Shown here: in pieces, positions 23,920 to 36,164 of the stretch
Layout: the number at the start of each line of letters is the position of its first letter
Numbering within the stretch: position 1 is the stretch's first letter
From: Blastomyces gilchristii SLH14081
Lineage: Eukaryota; Ascomycota; Eurotiomycetes; Onygenales; Ajellomycetaceae
Length of the DNA: 64,000 bases
Direction: 5' to 3'
Assembly: GCF_000003855.2 (NCBI RefSeq)
Contig: NW_003101645.1
Location: 264,799 to 328,798 of the forward strand
Translations under genes and position numbers: made by a program
Notes under the pieces: generated by a model
Seen by the model: the letters and a program-made list of their open reading frames with translations, nothing else
Databases searched by the model: none
What the model was told of the DNA's origin: nothing

Positions 23920-25294
23920 ATGTCAACGACCCTGAGCATTGCCCAGGACCCTGCGGCGAGGAATGATAGTTCTAGTACTTCGGCGTCTAGACATAGATCT
24001 AATCAGTCACATAGCACTTATCAAACCGCTTACAGCCATCCACCTATGGTGATTAATCTAGGAAAAGGCAACCCTCAGGTTGGAGTTAATGGGAGAGAAT
24101 CAACAGACACATATGCATCGACAATATTATCAGAAACAGAAGAGGACATAGACGACGAGCCACCAATCGAACTTGTCTCAGATAGATATGAGGATTTTCC
24201 ATCGAATCCTATCCCCTCATCCCCACCAACGTTTGGAGAGTTGTTCCCATCCCCCAGGCGACTTCTTATAAGACACGATGATACCACGATTGATGGAAAC
24301 ATGAACCTACGCATTGATACCATTGCGGTTCAGCCAGGAGGGCGTCAGTACGACATCACGCTGTTTCATCTCCGCATGCACGATCTGGGAAATAGGAAAT
24401 TCTCACTTCGACGGTATTGCAGAGACTCCGGAAGAGAGGTCTGCCATTCAGCGAGGAAGTTCAACCAGCCGTCTGCAGAAATGCTCACTGCTCTGCAACG
24501 ACCTTTGACCAACGCTTTCTCCACTCTGCGTTCCAAATCAGATTCAATAGCCACCACAACGAATGGGCTATGGAGGCAGAACTCGGGATATAAACCATCA
24601 ACAGAATGCACCGAGAATGGCAATGGCAGGAGATATTCTATAGAATCATTATCGCGACCCAAAAGCCCCGAGCCGACAAACATTATCCAACTCGAGTTCT
24701 CCAATTATGCGCATGTCGATGTCAAGCGAAGAGGCCCCAAGGGCTCCAAACATTACGACTTCGAATATTGGAGTACGAGATATCAATGGAAGAGAAGTAG
24801 TCGAAGGGATGGAGATTCGAAGGAAATCTCGTTTGACCTCTATCATGTAGCAAAGTCAAAACCAGTTGCACACATTTTAACAGAACGTCTGACTCCGCTG
24901 GAAGCTCTGGAAGAAAGAAGCAAAGGCGGCTGGATTCCGCCTTGCTCTATGTGGATCAGCGACCCTTCATTATATGAAAGCATGAAAGATGTTGCTGAGT
25001 AAGTAGTTTGTTTACCTGCCACTTCACAGCGCCCCTGAGGTACATTACATATTCTAATGCATGATGTTTTTTAGTGTCGTCGTTGCCACTGGGCTTATTG
25101 CATTGGTGGACGACAGTATCAAGCGCCGCTGGAATAACAAACGGACCTCACTCTCCCACACTCCTATGACTTCATCATTTATGAAGAGTATGGACTCTGT
25201 GGCCTCGAACAAAATTATAGAGAAGGTTTTCCACCGTCGTGGCTCGACTGGATCTCGACACAGCTCATTTCGCCAGATGTTTGCTCATGCTTAA
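23920..25294 (+). CDS. Conserved-looking protein of unknown function, 432 aa
   Basis: Two exons, 23920-24998 and 25075-25294, joined through a 76-bp intron (GTAAGT...TTTTAG, with CTAAT branch-like sequence) to give an open 432-aa frame. Splicing turns an early stop into a clean C-terminal extension, which supports the model. Residues 1-130 are Ser/Thr/Pro-rich and probably disordered, with an acidic SETEEDIDDEPP patch. Residues ~130-380 look folded, with alternating strands (YDITLFHLRMHDLGNRKFSL..., IIQLEFSNYAHVDVKRRG..., and WIPPCSMWISDP). The tail is basic and Ser-rich. I do not recognise the family. The strand pattern recalls tubby-like or LURP-type beta barrels, but that is only an impression. 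No signal peptide or clear membrane segment is visible. Confidence 0.8.
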
Positions 25295-26303
25295 GAATCA
25301 GGTTTTGTCTTTCTCTTTCACGGGCTATATCGGGCTTTTTGATTGCTCCCACTATTGTATTTTTCCATTGCTGCACTATCTTCTCTCATGTACTTGTTAT
25401 TAATTCTTTTTCTTTTTTATAAGATTATTGACGTGGAACTCATGGCTTGGTACCAGAACATCGAGACTTTTGCTATTTTGCAGTCGGGAATGAGATCTTC
25501 GCCATACTGGAATAGAGCAATTGAGGGGGTCAGGTTGTCACACTTTTGCCATGTAAGAAAGCCTGCCCTGGAGTATATCGATGAGGCTAGGTTCATGTAC
25601 GTGGAAATGGCGCATTTCCTACGAACCATAAAATTTTTCTTTTTCTCAATTCTTTTTCTGTTTTTTCTTTTTCGCAAATCCATTTAGTTTGCAGGAGGGA
25701 GGATACGATCGATCATTGTGCAGACGGCGTTACAGGGGGACTAGGGCACTACGAAGGTGGCCATCGAATACCATGTCTTGGACCCCTCCAGGAGCTACCG
25801 GGACCGCTGGAATGGGCAGCATTTTTGGAGACAAACAGGTCCTATTTACGATGAAACGTGGCTAGAATTATATGTTTTCTTTTTACGAAGTTCATGCGGG
25901 TTTGTCTTATTGTGTCCTATTTTTGGAGATAACGTACTAGCTTAAGCCATGTCTATGGATATGATATTGCAACATTTTTCTGTAATTATTCATCTTCCTT
26001 TTCTTGTATTATTATCATACTATCATATCGAATAGTCATTTATTTATTTATTTTTATTTATTTATTTTTATTTTATTTTTTAAATGCAGCTATCTCAGCA
26101 AGCAACTGGGGGGGGGGGGTTACATGGGCTTATTTCTATTTTTTTTTATTTTTTATTTTTTATTTTTTTGGTTCTCAAGTCTTTTCGAGCTCGAATTCGT
26201 GCAACTAGTTAACTACCACTTTACCCTCAGTTAGCAGTTAGCTCCAACAAGTTCTAGTCCTCATTCGACCTCTTTGGATTCTTGGATTTCTTTTTCTTTT
26301 TCT

Positions 26304-26334
<31 letters not shown>

Positions 26335-27955
26335 CTGCCCCTTTCTCACTCTGGAGCCATTCCATCAATCATCTCCAATCTCCATCTCTGCGCATTCGCT
26401 GTGGAGCGTGTCGTGCTGACAATGCAGGTATGAGTGCCCAACCTCCGCTTCAGCAAGAGAGAGCAAAGAAAAAGCAGCGAATCAAGACCGCAACAAAGCC
26501 CGGAATGGCCTTGGAGGCCATCGACAGCGAACGGCAGGCTAATTAATTCTCCATGCCAAAGCCCCCGCTAGCTGGTGCCGCGTTTTTTTTTTTTTTTTTT
26601 TTTTTTTTTTTGATTTCGCTGCACGTCGGCCTTGCTGGAAAGCCCGTAAAATCCCCGTTATCTGGCTTTCTACTTGCTGATATCCACCGTCTACCTGACT
26701 GTAATAACTAACAACCCCTCCATCGTCAGGATTCCCCACTGCTCTTTTTCTTTTTCTTTTCTTTTTTTTTTTTTATTCCCTCACGAGTTGGAGGCGAAAC
26801 ACACTCACTCACTCACTCAAGCTTTTCTTCTGGCCGCCTTACCCCCCTCTGTCGGCGCTTTCTTGCCTCACCATATCTCCTTTGCGCTGTTCGTGCCTGT
26901 CAAGGGCACATCATCTCTATTTTTATTTTTATTTTTGATGAGCTGGCAAGTCTTTGCTGGGTTCGTCAAATTGGTTGGCCGCTGCCCAACCATCAGGTTC
27001 AACAGCCTGTCTCATTTGAATCCAGCGCTCGTGTGGTTGATAATATCCTATACACCCCCTTTTTTTTAACACTACATCGCCTGGAGGGAGCTCACAAGCC
27101 CCAGCTCGAGCTACTCAAGCACATCCATGGCAAGCCAGCCTTTGGTGCATTCGGAAGAGCCCCTCTCACAGCTCCATTCCATTTTTCCATCGAGGTGGGG
27201 GGGGTCTGGCTTGCTGTCCACCGGCTAGTCCATTTACAAATCCCCGTCATTTAACATGCCCTTTTGGGAGAGCTGCTTTTGATTCCTGTCGCCGGCGCGC
27301 ATAGTTAACCAGGCGTCTAGTTCCTGGAGTTCAACTCGGAACCTAATGGAAAGCGCCAGGCAGCGGCCCGTTCCATCAGCCTCTCCTCCTAGGAGGATCA
27401 ATGGGCTCTCTCCATGTCATGTCGCTCCAAAGCTGGCTCGATGATTGCCAGAGGTGGTGTGGTGTGTAGGAAGGAGAAATGTGGACGTTAACGATACACA
27501 CTCGTCACCTTGACTCAATCTTGCATAAGACTATCCTCTTTGGACTGACTGGTTGGGCTCCGGTGCGGTTCTTGCAGTAAATAATGAACTTTATAGAAGT
27601 TCATTGATGTGGTTTGCCATCCCTCCTCTCCGCTCCTCCCCAATTCCTTTATATTAGAGCTATCGGTTCTCCTCCTCCTCTCCTCCTCGGTTTTTTTATC
27701 CTTCAAAATACCTAAAAAAGAAAAAAAGTTTTTCTTTCTCTTTTGTGTTTAGAAAATACTTTTTTGATTCCCTCGCTTCAAATATATTAATATATTTGTT
27801 TCCTCTTCAAATTGGTTTTACATTTTGCCTACTTCTTGTCACCTGTTTATATAACGACTCAAACCTCACGGATACCATTATCGTCCCGATCTAGCTCATT
27901 GCACCAGAATTTCCCTTCTACCTTCTCACCCTCTTTCAGAAACAAGAGTTCAATA
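25295..27955. other. Long intergenic and probable 5'-leader region with homopolymer tracts
   Basis: No supportable gene in 2.66 kb. It contains CTTTTT/T-rich stretches (about 26283-26334 and 26741-26775), a G run near 26108, a 29-T run at 26583-26611 and a CT-rich zone from 27610 to 27760. The last kilobase before 27956 is typical of a long fungal promoter plus pyrimidine-rich 5' UTR. The first ~400 bp should carry the 3' UTR of the 432-aa gene. Confidence 0.5.
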
Positions 27956-28167
27956 ATGGCTAGCCTCGCCACCGCCAATACTGCTCCCCGCACAAATGGC
28001 GTTCAACGTATTACATGGCAGGAGAAGCTTCAAGGTCCGACAATGTCCTTGACAATTGAAACCCTCCCACATTGTTCAAGTACTAAAAATCCTCCGAAGA
28101 ACACTGCAGGATAAGCCAAATGCAGGCTCCAGTTTTCAACCTTATGTCCGATCGTCGAGGTGGTTCC

Positions 28168-28221
<54 letters not shown>

Positions 28222-28692
28222 GGTCTTAGAAAGAAATAGAAAAGAATTGCCCCGTCATCTTGAGCCCGTCCACCTCTCCGACCTAGATCTTTGTGAGAAA
28301 CGTACATTCAATATCATCTACCTGATTTCTCGTTGCCCTCATCCAATAAAATGAGAAAAAAGAGAAACGAAAGACAAAAAAAAATAAAGAAGAAGAAAGG
28401 AACCCCATGCTGCATCTCTGAACAAGTCAAGGCCACTACTAACCCATTCATTTCTACATCTGTCTTCTCCTCAGGCGGCCGCACCGCATGGTCTAGCACC
28501 GTCACAATTCAGGGCACCAGCTTTGCTGCCCGCTATTTCTACGACGGCCAGAATACCAACAACGCCAAAGAGGATGCGGCAGAAGTCGCTCTTACGGCCC
28601 TACGCTCCCAGAGCGCTCCCTCCACCACTACATTTGCGGGGCAGTTGTACGCACAGAATCAAGGTGCCAATTCACACGGTCGCTGGAACTAA
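27956..28692 (+). CDS. Small double-stranded RNA-binding-domain-like protein, 118 aa
   Basis: Three exons, 27956-28044, 28110-28159 and 28475-28692, join to an open 118-aa frame. Intron 1 has a TACTAAA branch site 25 bases before its acceptor; intron 2 (315 bp) contains a 49-T run. The N-terminus is short and disordered. After IQGTSFAARYFYDG comes NTNNAKEDAAEVALTAL, which has the layout of the second half of a dsRBD: a beta hairpin followed by the helix that normally reads K.AK..AA..AL. Lys residues at the start of that helix are partly replaced (NAKEDAAE), so RNA binding is uncertain. The splice join producing DRRGGRTAW is the strongest support for exons 2 and 3. The donor of exon 1 is the least certain point. 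The role is unknown. Confidence 0.7.
28172..28220 (+). repeat. 49-base poly-T run inside an intron
   Basis: Uninterrupted T run beginning 12 bases after the donor of intron 2 in the small dsRBD-like gene. Length may vary by slippage or sequencing error. Confidence 0.9.
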
Positions 28693-29179
28693 CCAGGAGA
28701 CGTAGTAGTACTCGTTTGCCGCTATTTGCTTTTGGCTCACAATGGAGCACGAAATTCTAGTGCCCGGGTTGCTTGCAAAACAACTTCGCACGCTTTTTTT
28801 TTGGAGGATTACTTTGGGTTACCTATATATATCCTTGTTCATCTTGCACGTACATGGCCCCCCCGTTTCATTCTCTCTAGTCTCGTTTTCCTAACTCACA
28901 GTATTGGACCCCTTTTTCCCCATATCTATATCCTGTTTTAAACCAATTTTCTTTTCTTCTCTGGCTTGCCTCTTGCTCGCTGAATTCGATTCTGATACAA
29001 CTTACTTCCCGAAGCCTACCATGTATTTTTTATAGGCTAAATTTTGTTCTGACTTCTGCCTTCTTTCCATCCATATATGCACACGCTCGCAACGCCGTTT
29101 TTACCATTTCTTCCGTTTTTCTTTATTTCTTCTTATTCTTCTTTCTTTCTTCTTATTCTTCTTTCTTTCTTCTTCTTCT

Positions 29180-29212
<33 letters not shown>

Positions 29213-30670
29213 TTTTTTTTGGTCGCTTCTATACCCCTCATTTATCATGTTTTTTTTCTCTTTCATATTTTCAATGTTCAGCTTTAAACAACAAGACAAA
29301 TTACCATGTACATTGAAAATGGGATGTATTTTGTTTATGAAATCAGTACAGAGTAGTTAACTAAAGCTCCGTTCCTAGCCACCCAGGCATGTTCGGCCTC
29401 TTGTCCGTCGTCAGTTTCTTCGTTTTCCTAGTTACTCTTCAATTTTACCAACGCGATCAACCATGCTCCTCAATATACGAAACTCGGAGTTGAAACCCTT
29501 ATTACACTGCCAGCAGCGGATGGCGAGAGTAAGATATCTATCTAGGCGTGAAAACTGACCAAGAGGAGTTGTCCTCTCTATCTAGCCATTACATTTCCCC
29601 GATCGTCAAATGATCCTGGGCACTTTCTTTCTGCGTATCCGGTTTTGGATCCCAACACTGTGGGTATGTAGACCTTTACATTCTTGAACATTGCAATGTA
29701 GAACTCTTCTATTTTCTGTACTACTTCGAAGCAAATGTTCTTTCTATTTGTGGTCGCCAATGCTGCAGAGTTATTCACAAATGGATACTATATAAATCGA
29801 ACATGGAATGTAGGATGGGATGTGTAATCTAGCCAGCCTCACACACTCCTACTAAATATTTGCTCCTGTCTGTATAACACCACAAACGTAACAATCGGAA
29901 ACAAAACAACATCCCTCCAATTGCAAACTCAACCGGGAAATTAATGGCAGGGGGCCATTCGTCATGAAATAGGACATCCCACGAAAAAGGCACAAAAAGT
30001 TTTGTCGTGTAACCCTTCTCCAAAACAATTGGCACTTCCACAAAAATCCGAAAGCATAATTGCCCGATCTAATCACTGTCTCGGCTCGATTCCGACTCGA
30101 TGTCTCTCTCGCGACGGCAGTCAAAGATTTGATTGATACCTTGTCACCGCAGCGGCCCGTCCACCCTTCGCACCCCCCCACCTTTTAATTATCCGTGCTC
30201 GCTGTGCACACACGTACGGACAGAGGACAAACCGTTCTCGTTGCCGCGCGGCCCTCCGTTTCCTCCGTGTCTCCATTTATGGGCTGGGGAATGACATCCG
30301 GTTAGCCGTGAAAAACATTAATGTAGTACCTGGCGATCGTGAAATTGGTGAAAACGTAAAAGGATTCCGCCGTGCCTAACGTGATTGTACATGTACTCTT
30401 CCCCCTCATGGCTTGTCAGAAAGTCCGATTTCAACGTAGTACACGGCTGGATATATGTTAGTGTCGCCCCGAGAGATATAGAGTAGGTAGGTACGCAGGG
30501 GGTAGAGTCGATATGCGGTAGCCGGATGGAGAGAGCTTTTTGTTAAGAAAAATTTCCCAATGGCTGAGATCACCCGGATAATGTGGTTCTATTTTTTATC
30601 CCTCTCTTTCTCTGAACCCGCTTGCAATTGTAATTTCCACCCAGTCAGTGCACGCTGCTGCTCGGCATTC
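28693..30670. other. Convergent intergenic region with CT/T tracts
   Basis: Nearly 2 kb between the stops of the dsRBD-like gene (+) and the NAA38-like gene (-). It contains TTCTT and CT microsatellites followed by a 17-T run (about 29128-29220). Open frames on the minus strand around 29578-30181 are short, have no recognisable domain and are not called. No tRNA or other RNA gene recognised. Confidence 0.5.
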
Positions 30671-31182
30671 TCAACTTAACGGTGCCTGGCGATTCCCCCC
30701 CGGTTGCTGTGGTCGATATTCATCCAGCTCAATCTTGGTGATATACTGGCCGGGGACAACCACTAGGCCGATGTAGCGACTGGTCATATCGGCTTTGACA
30801 ATGCCCGTAGCTGCAGGATCGTCTCTGGCGACATCCGCGGGTTCGGTTTCAATGTCAGGAGAGATGGAGGGATAGCGGTATTCGTGGGTTGCGGAGAGGA
30901 TAATGTTTCGATCCTATTGGTAGGAAGATATGTATGTGTGTTTAGATATCAGATTCATGGAAGGTATTGGCTCTTTTGGTTAAGTTTTTTAAGGGGAAGG
31001 ATTCGGGTTTATTTATATATAGCGGGGGGGGGGGGGGTTCCCGGCTAAGAGCTAGATGTAGGTGAGCTTACATTGTCTGTGCATTTGAAGGTGCCGACGA
31101 ATAGCCTTGTATCTATCGTATGAATTCTGAGTGTTTTTCCCAGTAGGGATTCAAGATATTGGACGGCTTGGAAGTTCTCCAT
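30671..31182 (-). CDS. LSM-domain protein, NAA38/LSMD1-like (NatC auxiliary subunit)
   Basis: Two exons on the minus strand, 31072-31182 and 30671-30913, give a 117-aa protein; the 158-bp intron has GTAAGC and AATAG ends. The protein is one Sm fold. Sm1 is LLGKTLRIHTIDTRLFVGTFKCTDNDRNIIL; a spacer with an acidic insert follows; Sm2 is SRYIGLVVVPGQYITKIEL. The length and the GLVVVPG form of Sm2 fit the NAA38/LSMD1 group, which acts with NAA30 and NAA35 in N-terminal acetylation of nascent proteins. The RNA-contacting Sm residues are not those of canonical LSm2-8 proteins. A G run at 31023-31037 lies within the intron. The start codon is only ~130 bp from the AT-rich repeat island, so its promoter must be very short or lie in RIP sequence. 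Confidence 0.82.
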
Positions 31183-31310
31183 TGTGTAATATTGGGCTAC
31201 TTTGGAGCAATCGATTGAGTGAAAAATGTACTATAAAATATCTTAATGCACATGAGCCTCTGTGTGCAAAGACATTGTGGAGCTAAGCTCAAAACAGAAG
31301 ACCCTGCAAG
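31183..31310 (-). promoter_or_regulatory. Very short upstream region of the NAA38-like gene
   Basis: Normal-composition sequence upstream of the start codon before the CpG-free island begins near 31310. No motif can be named. The position implies that the basal promoter is compact or overlaps the repeat. Confidence 0.35.
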
Positions 31311-34300
31311 ATTGATTTTACAGCTTATTATTAATAATAATAGAAGAGATAGAACTGTAAAAACATATAGAGATTCATTTTTCAGTGTAAAAGCATCAGC
31401 TAACTAAGTAAGAAAAAAAATAAAAAACATCTCACTCTGTCTTATCAGCTTATATATTATTCTTAAGAACAGTTTAAGTGATCTGAAGAAGACTTATAAT
31501 AGTTCTGAATTTAGTCTTCAGAACTGTATTCTTCTTATATAGAGTCTCATTTTCAATATAAAGAGTTAAAATCTTAATATCACAATTATTAACTGATTCA
31601 ATACTTATTACTTATTTTTTCAAGACTTTAGTCTCTATATTCTCAGTTATAAAGTATTTCTTAAATAAACTCTTTTTCTTAACTTTCTTTCTTTTTTTAT
31701 TCTTCTACTTCTTTTCTTTCACTTTATCATTCTTTTTACTGATATTAACTATGTATAACTATTAGTTAATTATATTAAAATTAATATATTTTATATTGAA
31801 AAGTGACTTACTTCTATAATAAGAGCAGTAACTTTCAGTGTTATTATAATAATAATTAATACAAGCTTTATAACACTGATTCAGAGCACTGATATAGATA
31901 ATAAAAGAGTTTTCTTCTTTAATATAGTAACTGTAGAAAACTGTAAAAACAGTACTATGAGATTATAGAAGAAGAGTTTTATAATTTATATTAATTTTTA
32001 TATTAATCTAATAACTCTTCTATAAGACTGACTTATAAATATAGAATAATTTGATAAGAGTCTGTAACTTCTTTAATAGCTTCTCAGATATTCTTTTAAT
32101 TAAATAAGTTAATAGTTAACTTGATAATCTAGAACTGATAGATACAGTAGAAGCAGATACAGATATAGATATAGAACTGAGAATGAGATTAATAACTGAT
32201 AGCTTAATAAACTGAATAAGATTATTAAAAACTATACTGATTATTAAAATTGTAATTTTTATTATTTTAAGAATCTTACTTATAATAAATATATTTTAAG
32301 ATATTATTTTCAGTTATAATAATAGTATTGATGATTTTTTAAACTTCTGATAAATTAATAAAGATAAATAACATGATTTCTAAAAAAAAAAAAAACAGCT
32401 GATAGAGATAAGAGATGAGAGATAAAATAAATTCTTTAAAGAGAAAGAAAATACTCTGAGATTTATTCACTTTCTCTTATATATATATTAATAGCTGTAA
32501 GAATTTAATATCTCTTATTATATAATATAATATAGATCTTAATAACACAGATCTTAGAAGATTCTCAATCTCTCAGATTAAAGATATTATTATATTAAAT
32601 CTAAGCTGTATAAATTAATATCTGAATTATTTTAATATCTTCTATAAACTACTAACTACTTATTCTCAGATTCAGTGATTATAATAGAATTAACTATAAT
32701 AAATTTATTAAATTCAATGATTGAATTCAGTGAATCTGTGAGTAGAATAGATAAAGAGAATAATAGAATAGAGAGTGAAGAACTTATAGTAATAAAGAAT
32801 AAATAAATAAACAGATTAAATATAAACTGTGAAAAAGATGAAATAAAGAGCAGATAAAGCTATATAGAATATAAATTAATAGAGATCTATAAAAAGAAAA
32901 GAAATATAACTTAGTTATCTATTAACTTTAATATCTTATATAATTAATCTTATATATCTGTATACTTCTACTTACTTTATCATCAGATCAGTAAAATCTG
33001 AAATAATTAAAGAGTTATTTAAATAGAAGATCTTGATATATTTTAATCTATGAAACTGTAATATATATGAGATCAGTCTGAAATTCAGTCTTAGAAATAT
33101 TAAGAATAGTCTGATCAAGTGATAATTCTTGAAATTTATAAATAGTAATAGTATATATAACTGTAATAGAGAACTGTGTATAACTGCAGACTTAATTAAT
33201 ATAGGAAAAGTCATAGCAGCTGTGAAAGATAGATACAAGTTTAAGACTCTTTCATTTTAAATAAGTAGAGTTATTATATTTATTAAAATTAATTAACAGT
33301 GTAAATGAAGAATCTTGATAGAAATTCTTTATATCTAAACTTTATACAATATTATAAAGAGTCTTAAGAGCACTGTTAATAAAGCTACAGTCTATTTAAA
33401 TATTCTGTAGAAATATAATTTAATAGCTGATAAAGAGAGAAAGATTCTAATAAAGATTATCAGTCTTATCAGAATCTAACTAAAAAGTATCTATATTAAT
33501 ATTTATAGTCTGAATATTAATAATAGATTATTTACAGCTTTAAATAGTATTATTATTATAGATATGAATATAATACTTCTTTATATAAATATAAATTATA
33601 TTCTCAAAGACTGAGACTTTATAAGAGATAAGAGTCTGTATATACTTTAAAAGAAACTCTTAATTATTCAGAGTTAACTGATTAAGATAAAGATTTTTCA
33701 AGATCTTATAGAACTGATAGCTGATAGTATCTTCACTCACTTATTATTGAATCACAGTAAGTTAAATAATTTTACTAAAAGTTAAGTAGATTTAATAGCT
33801 CTGAATATCTTCTTTATAATTAATATATCTGTTATAATAGAGTGAAGTTTGAAAAATAGATAAGAGTTAATAGAAATCTTTACTAAGAATAACACTGAGA
33901 TTATTAAAATAAGTATTCTTATGAGAGAATATATAATAATAGATCTGATTAATTTATAAAAGTTACTGTAAATCAATCATTGACTTTTCATTAATTAATA
34001 GATAGTGAACATTCTTAAAAAGAGCCTGTAAAGATTAAAGATTTTAAGAATTAAACAGTTTATATAATATATTCTTATGTATGAGAAGCTGAAATAATAT
34101 ATATAAGATTCAAGTATTAATGAAGTAAGCAGCTATATCAGTTAACATAGCTTAAATAATTGAGATTGAGAGATCTTGAGTCTCTGCAAGATTTTGAAGA
34201 GTTATAGATAAAATCATAATCAGATAAGTTTTATCAGTATCATCTTTATTATTTAAATTAATTAGTAAAGAATTCAAGAACTTATTATTAAGAATCTTAG

Positions 34301-35407
34301 TATAATAATAGAGAATAATATTATAAAGAAGATATTAATCAGAGTCTAGAGTCTTAAGTGAGTCATATTTATAAAGAGTAGTATCTGTGAGAAAGTCAGT
34401 CTTTATATTGTTTTAAAATTCTGTGTTAAGATTGATATAAGTATTAATATAAGAGCTTCAATCATAGTTGAAATCTAAGAACTGATAATCAAGCTATTCA
34501 CAGTTTCAGATATTAATAAGATTATTATTATTATACTGTGAGTTTTAACAGATAAATAATACTTAAGAGAGATTAAGCTTCTTTTCATTATTCTGATTAT
34601 CTTCAAACTCAGGTTCTGATTTCAGCATGTCTTTATCATAAACATCAACTGAGTGATTATAAGAAAGATAGTAATAATTAAAGATTTCTGTAAAAGAGAA
34701 TCAAGAGATGAAGAGATTAATAATCTTAAGATCTTCAATTTAATGAAAAGAGTAATAAAGAAGAAGTTTAATATAAGTATAGTTCTCTAAATCAGTTTCA
34801 AACTGATAAACAGAAAAGTAGATTAATACTCAGAGTTTTATATAAAAATATCTCTTAATTTAATAACTGTGAGAAAAGATTTAAAGAAATTCAAGAAATG
34901 AAAGATCTTTAAATTCAGTTAACTACTGCTTATATTTTTTAAAAAGAATGAATTATATTATAATTCATCAGATTTAAGAATATAGCTATAATAATATTAA
35001 GATTTAAGCTGATAATCAACTACAATTGACTTGTAAGAACTCATTTATAAAGAAAGATTTAAAAGAAGATAATAAATCTTTTAAACAGACTAATTACACT
35101 CATCAATAAGCTGATTCATAAGTTTAATAATTATAGAGAGTAGTGAGTGACTTGAACTGATTCTTGAAATTACTTATTAAATAATCTGATGATAGAATTC
35201 TGTGTCTGTTTCAGCCTTGATAATATACTTAGACAGATAATTAAGAACAGTATAACTATTAGTATAGAGAGTAATATCAGTATTTATTAGTCAGTTAACT
35301 GTAATTAATCTATTATAGTTATTAAGAATTGAGTTATTATAATAAGAGTGCAGTCAGTAATATCTACTACTCAAAGATTTAAGATAGCATTGGTCAGTTC
35401 AGTATTC
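31311..35407. repeat. RIP-degenerated repeat of unidentified type (left part)
   Basis: AT-rich and CpG-depleted, with no open frame that can be tied to a family. It is interrupted by the assembly gap at 35408 and then by the chromovirus at 35907. Because the element beyond it has a 5-bp target duplication, this block and 43162-45540 should be one older sequence split by that insertion. The decay is stronger than in the chromoviruses, consistent with greater age. LINE, DNA transposon or other origin could not be decided. Confidence 0.55.
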
Positions 35408-35696
35408 NNNNNNNNNNNNNNNNNNNNNNNNNNNNNNNNNNNNNNNNNNNNNNNNNNNNNNNNNNNNNNNNNNNNNNNNNNNNNNNNNNNNNNNNNNNNN
35501 NNNNNNNNNNNNNNNNNNNNNNNNNNNNNNNNNNNNNNNNNNNNNNNNNNNNNNNNNNNNNNNNNNNNNNNNNNNNNNNNNNNNNNNNNNNNNNNNNNNN
35601 NNNNNNNNNNNNNNNNNNNNNNNNNNNNNNNNNNNNNNNNNNNNNNNNNNNNNNNNNNNNNNNNNNNNNNNNNNNNNNNNNNNNNNNNNNNNNNNN
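35408..35696. other. Assembly gap (289 N)
   Basis: Run of undetermined bases in the AT-rich island, about 210 bp left of the chromovirus LTR. The real size is unknown. Confidence 0.99.
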
Positions 35697-35906
35697 TCTT
35701 ATATTAAAATACACCTATATATGTGTCTTGATTTATATTCTTATCCACTATAATAAGTTCAGTGATCTAGAATTTGAATTTCAGATCTAGAATCTTTTCT
35801 TAAAGATTATAAGTTATAGATAAAAGTAATATATACTATAGTAGAATAGTTATGAATACTATCTCTTATAAACTTCAATCTCTCAAGATCAGTGTCACAC
35901 TTTTAA

Positions 35907-36164
35907 TGTAAGAAATCCCGCTCCTCGCGGATTCTTTACCTCTATTCCTATCTCTCGTGTAATTAATAGGGCTAGCGGCTCTTGGCTATACATAACTATA
36001 TAGACTGGAGTTCATGAATACTATTCATAACTCAGCTTGAATGCTATTATACATTTAATCTCTACATTTTATCTTTCTACTGTGAATACTTCTAGTAGTT
36101 AACAGTATATATCATATCAAGCTGCAAATATCTGAATAATCACCTGTGAGCACTTATTCTTACA
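35907..36164 (+). repeat. 5' LTR of G3
   Basis: 258 bp, starting TGTAAG and ending CTTACA. The left half keeps CpGs (CCGCTCCTCGCGG, GCTAGCGGC) that are lost in the right LTR, while its right end has lost CpGs that the right LTR keeps. Confidence 0.9.

Noticed and set aside
28083..28354. Lys-rich and Phe-rich frames across the 49-base homopolymer
   Set aside because: Pure products of the poly-T run inside an intron.
35348..35714. Open frames spanning the N gap
   Set aside because: Undetermined bases hide stops; no coding evidence.
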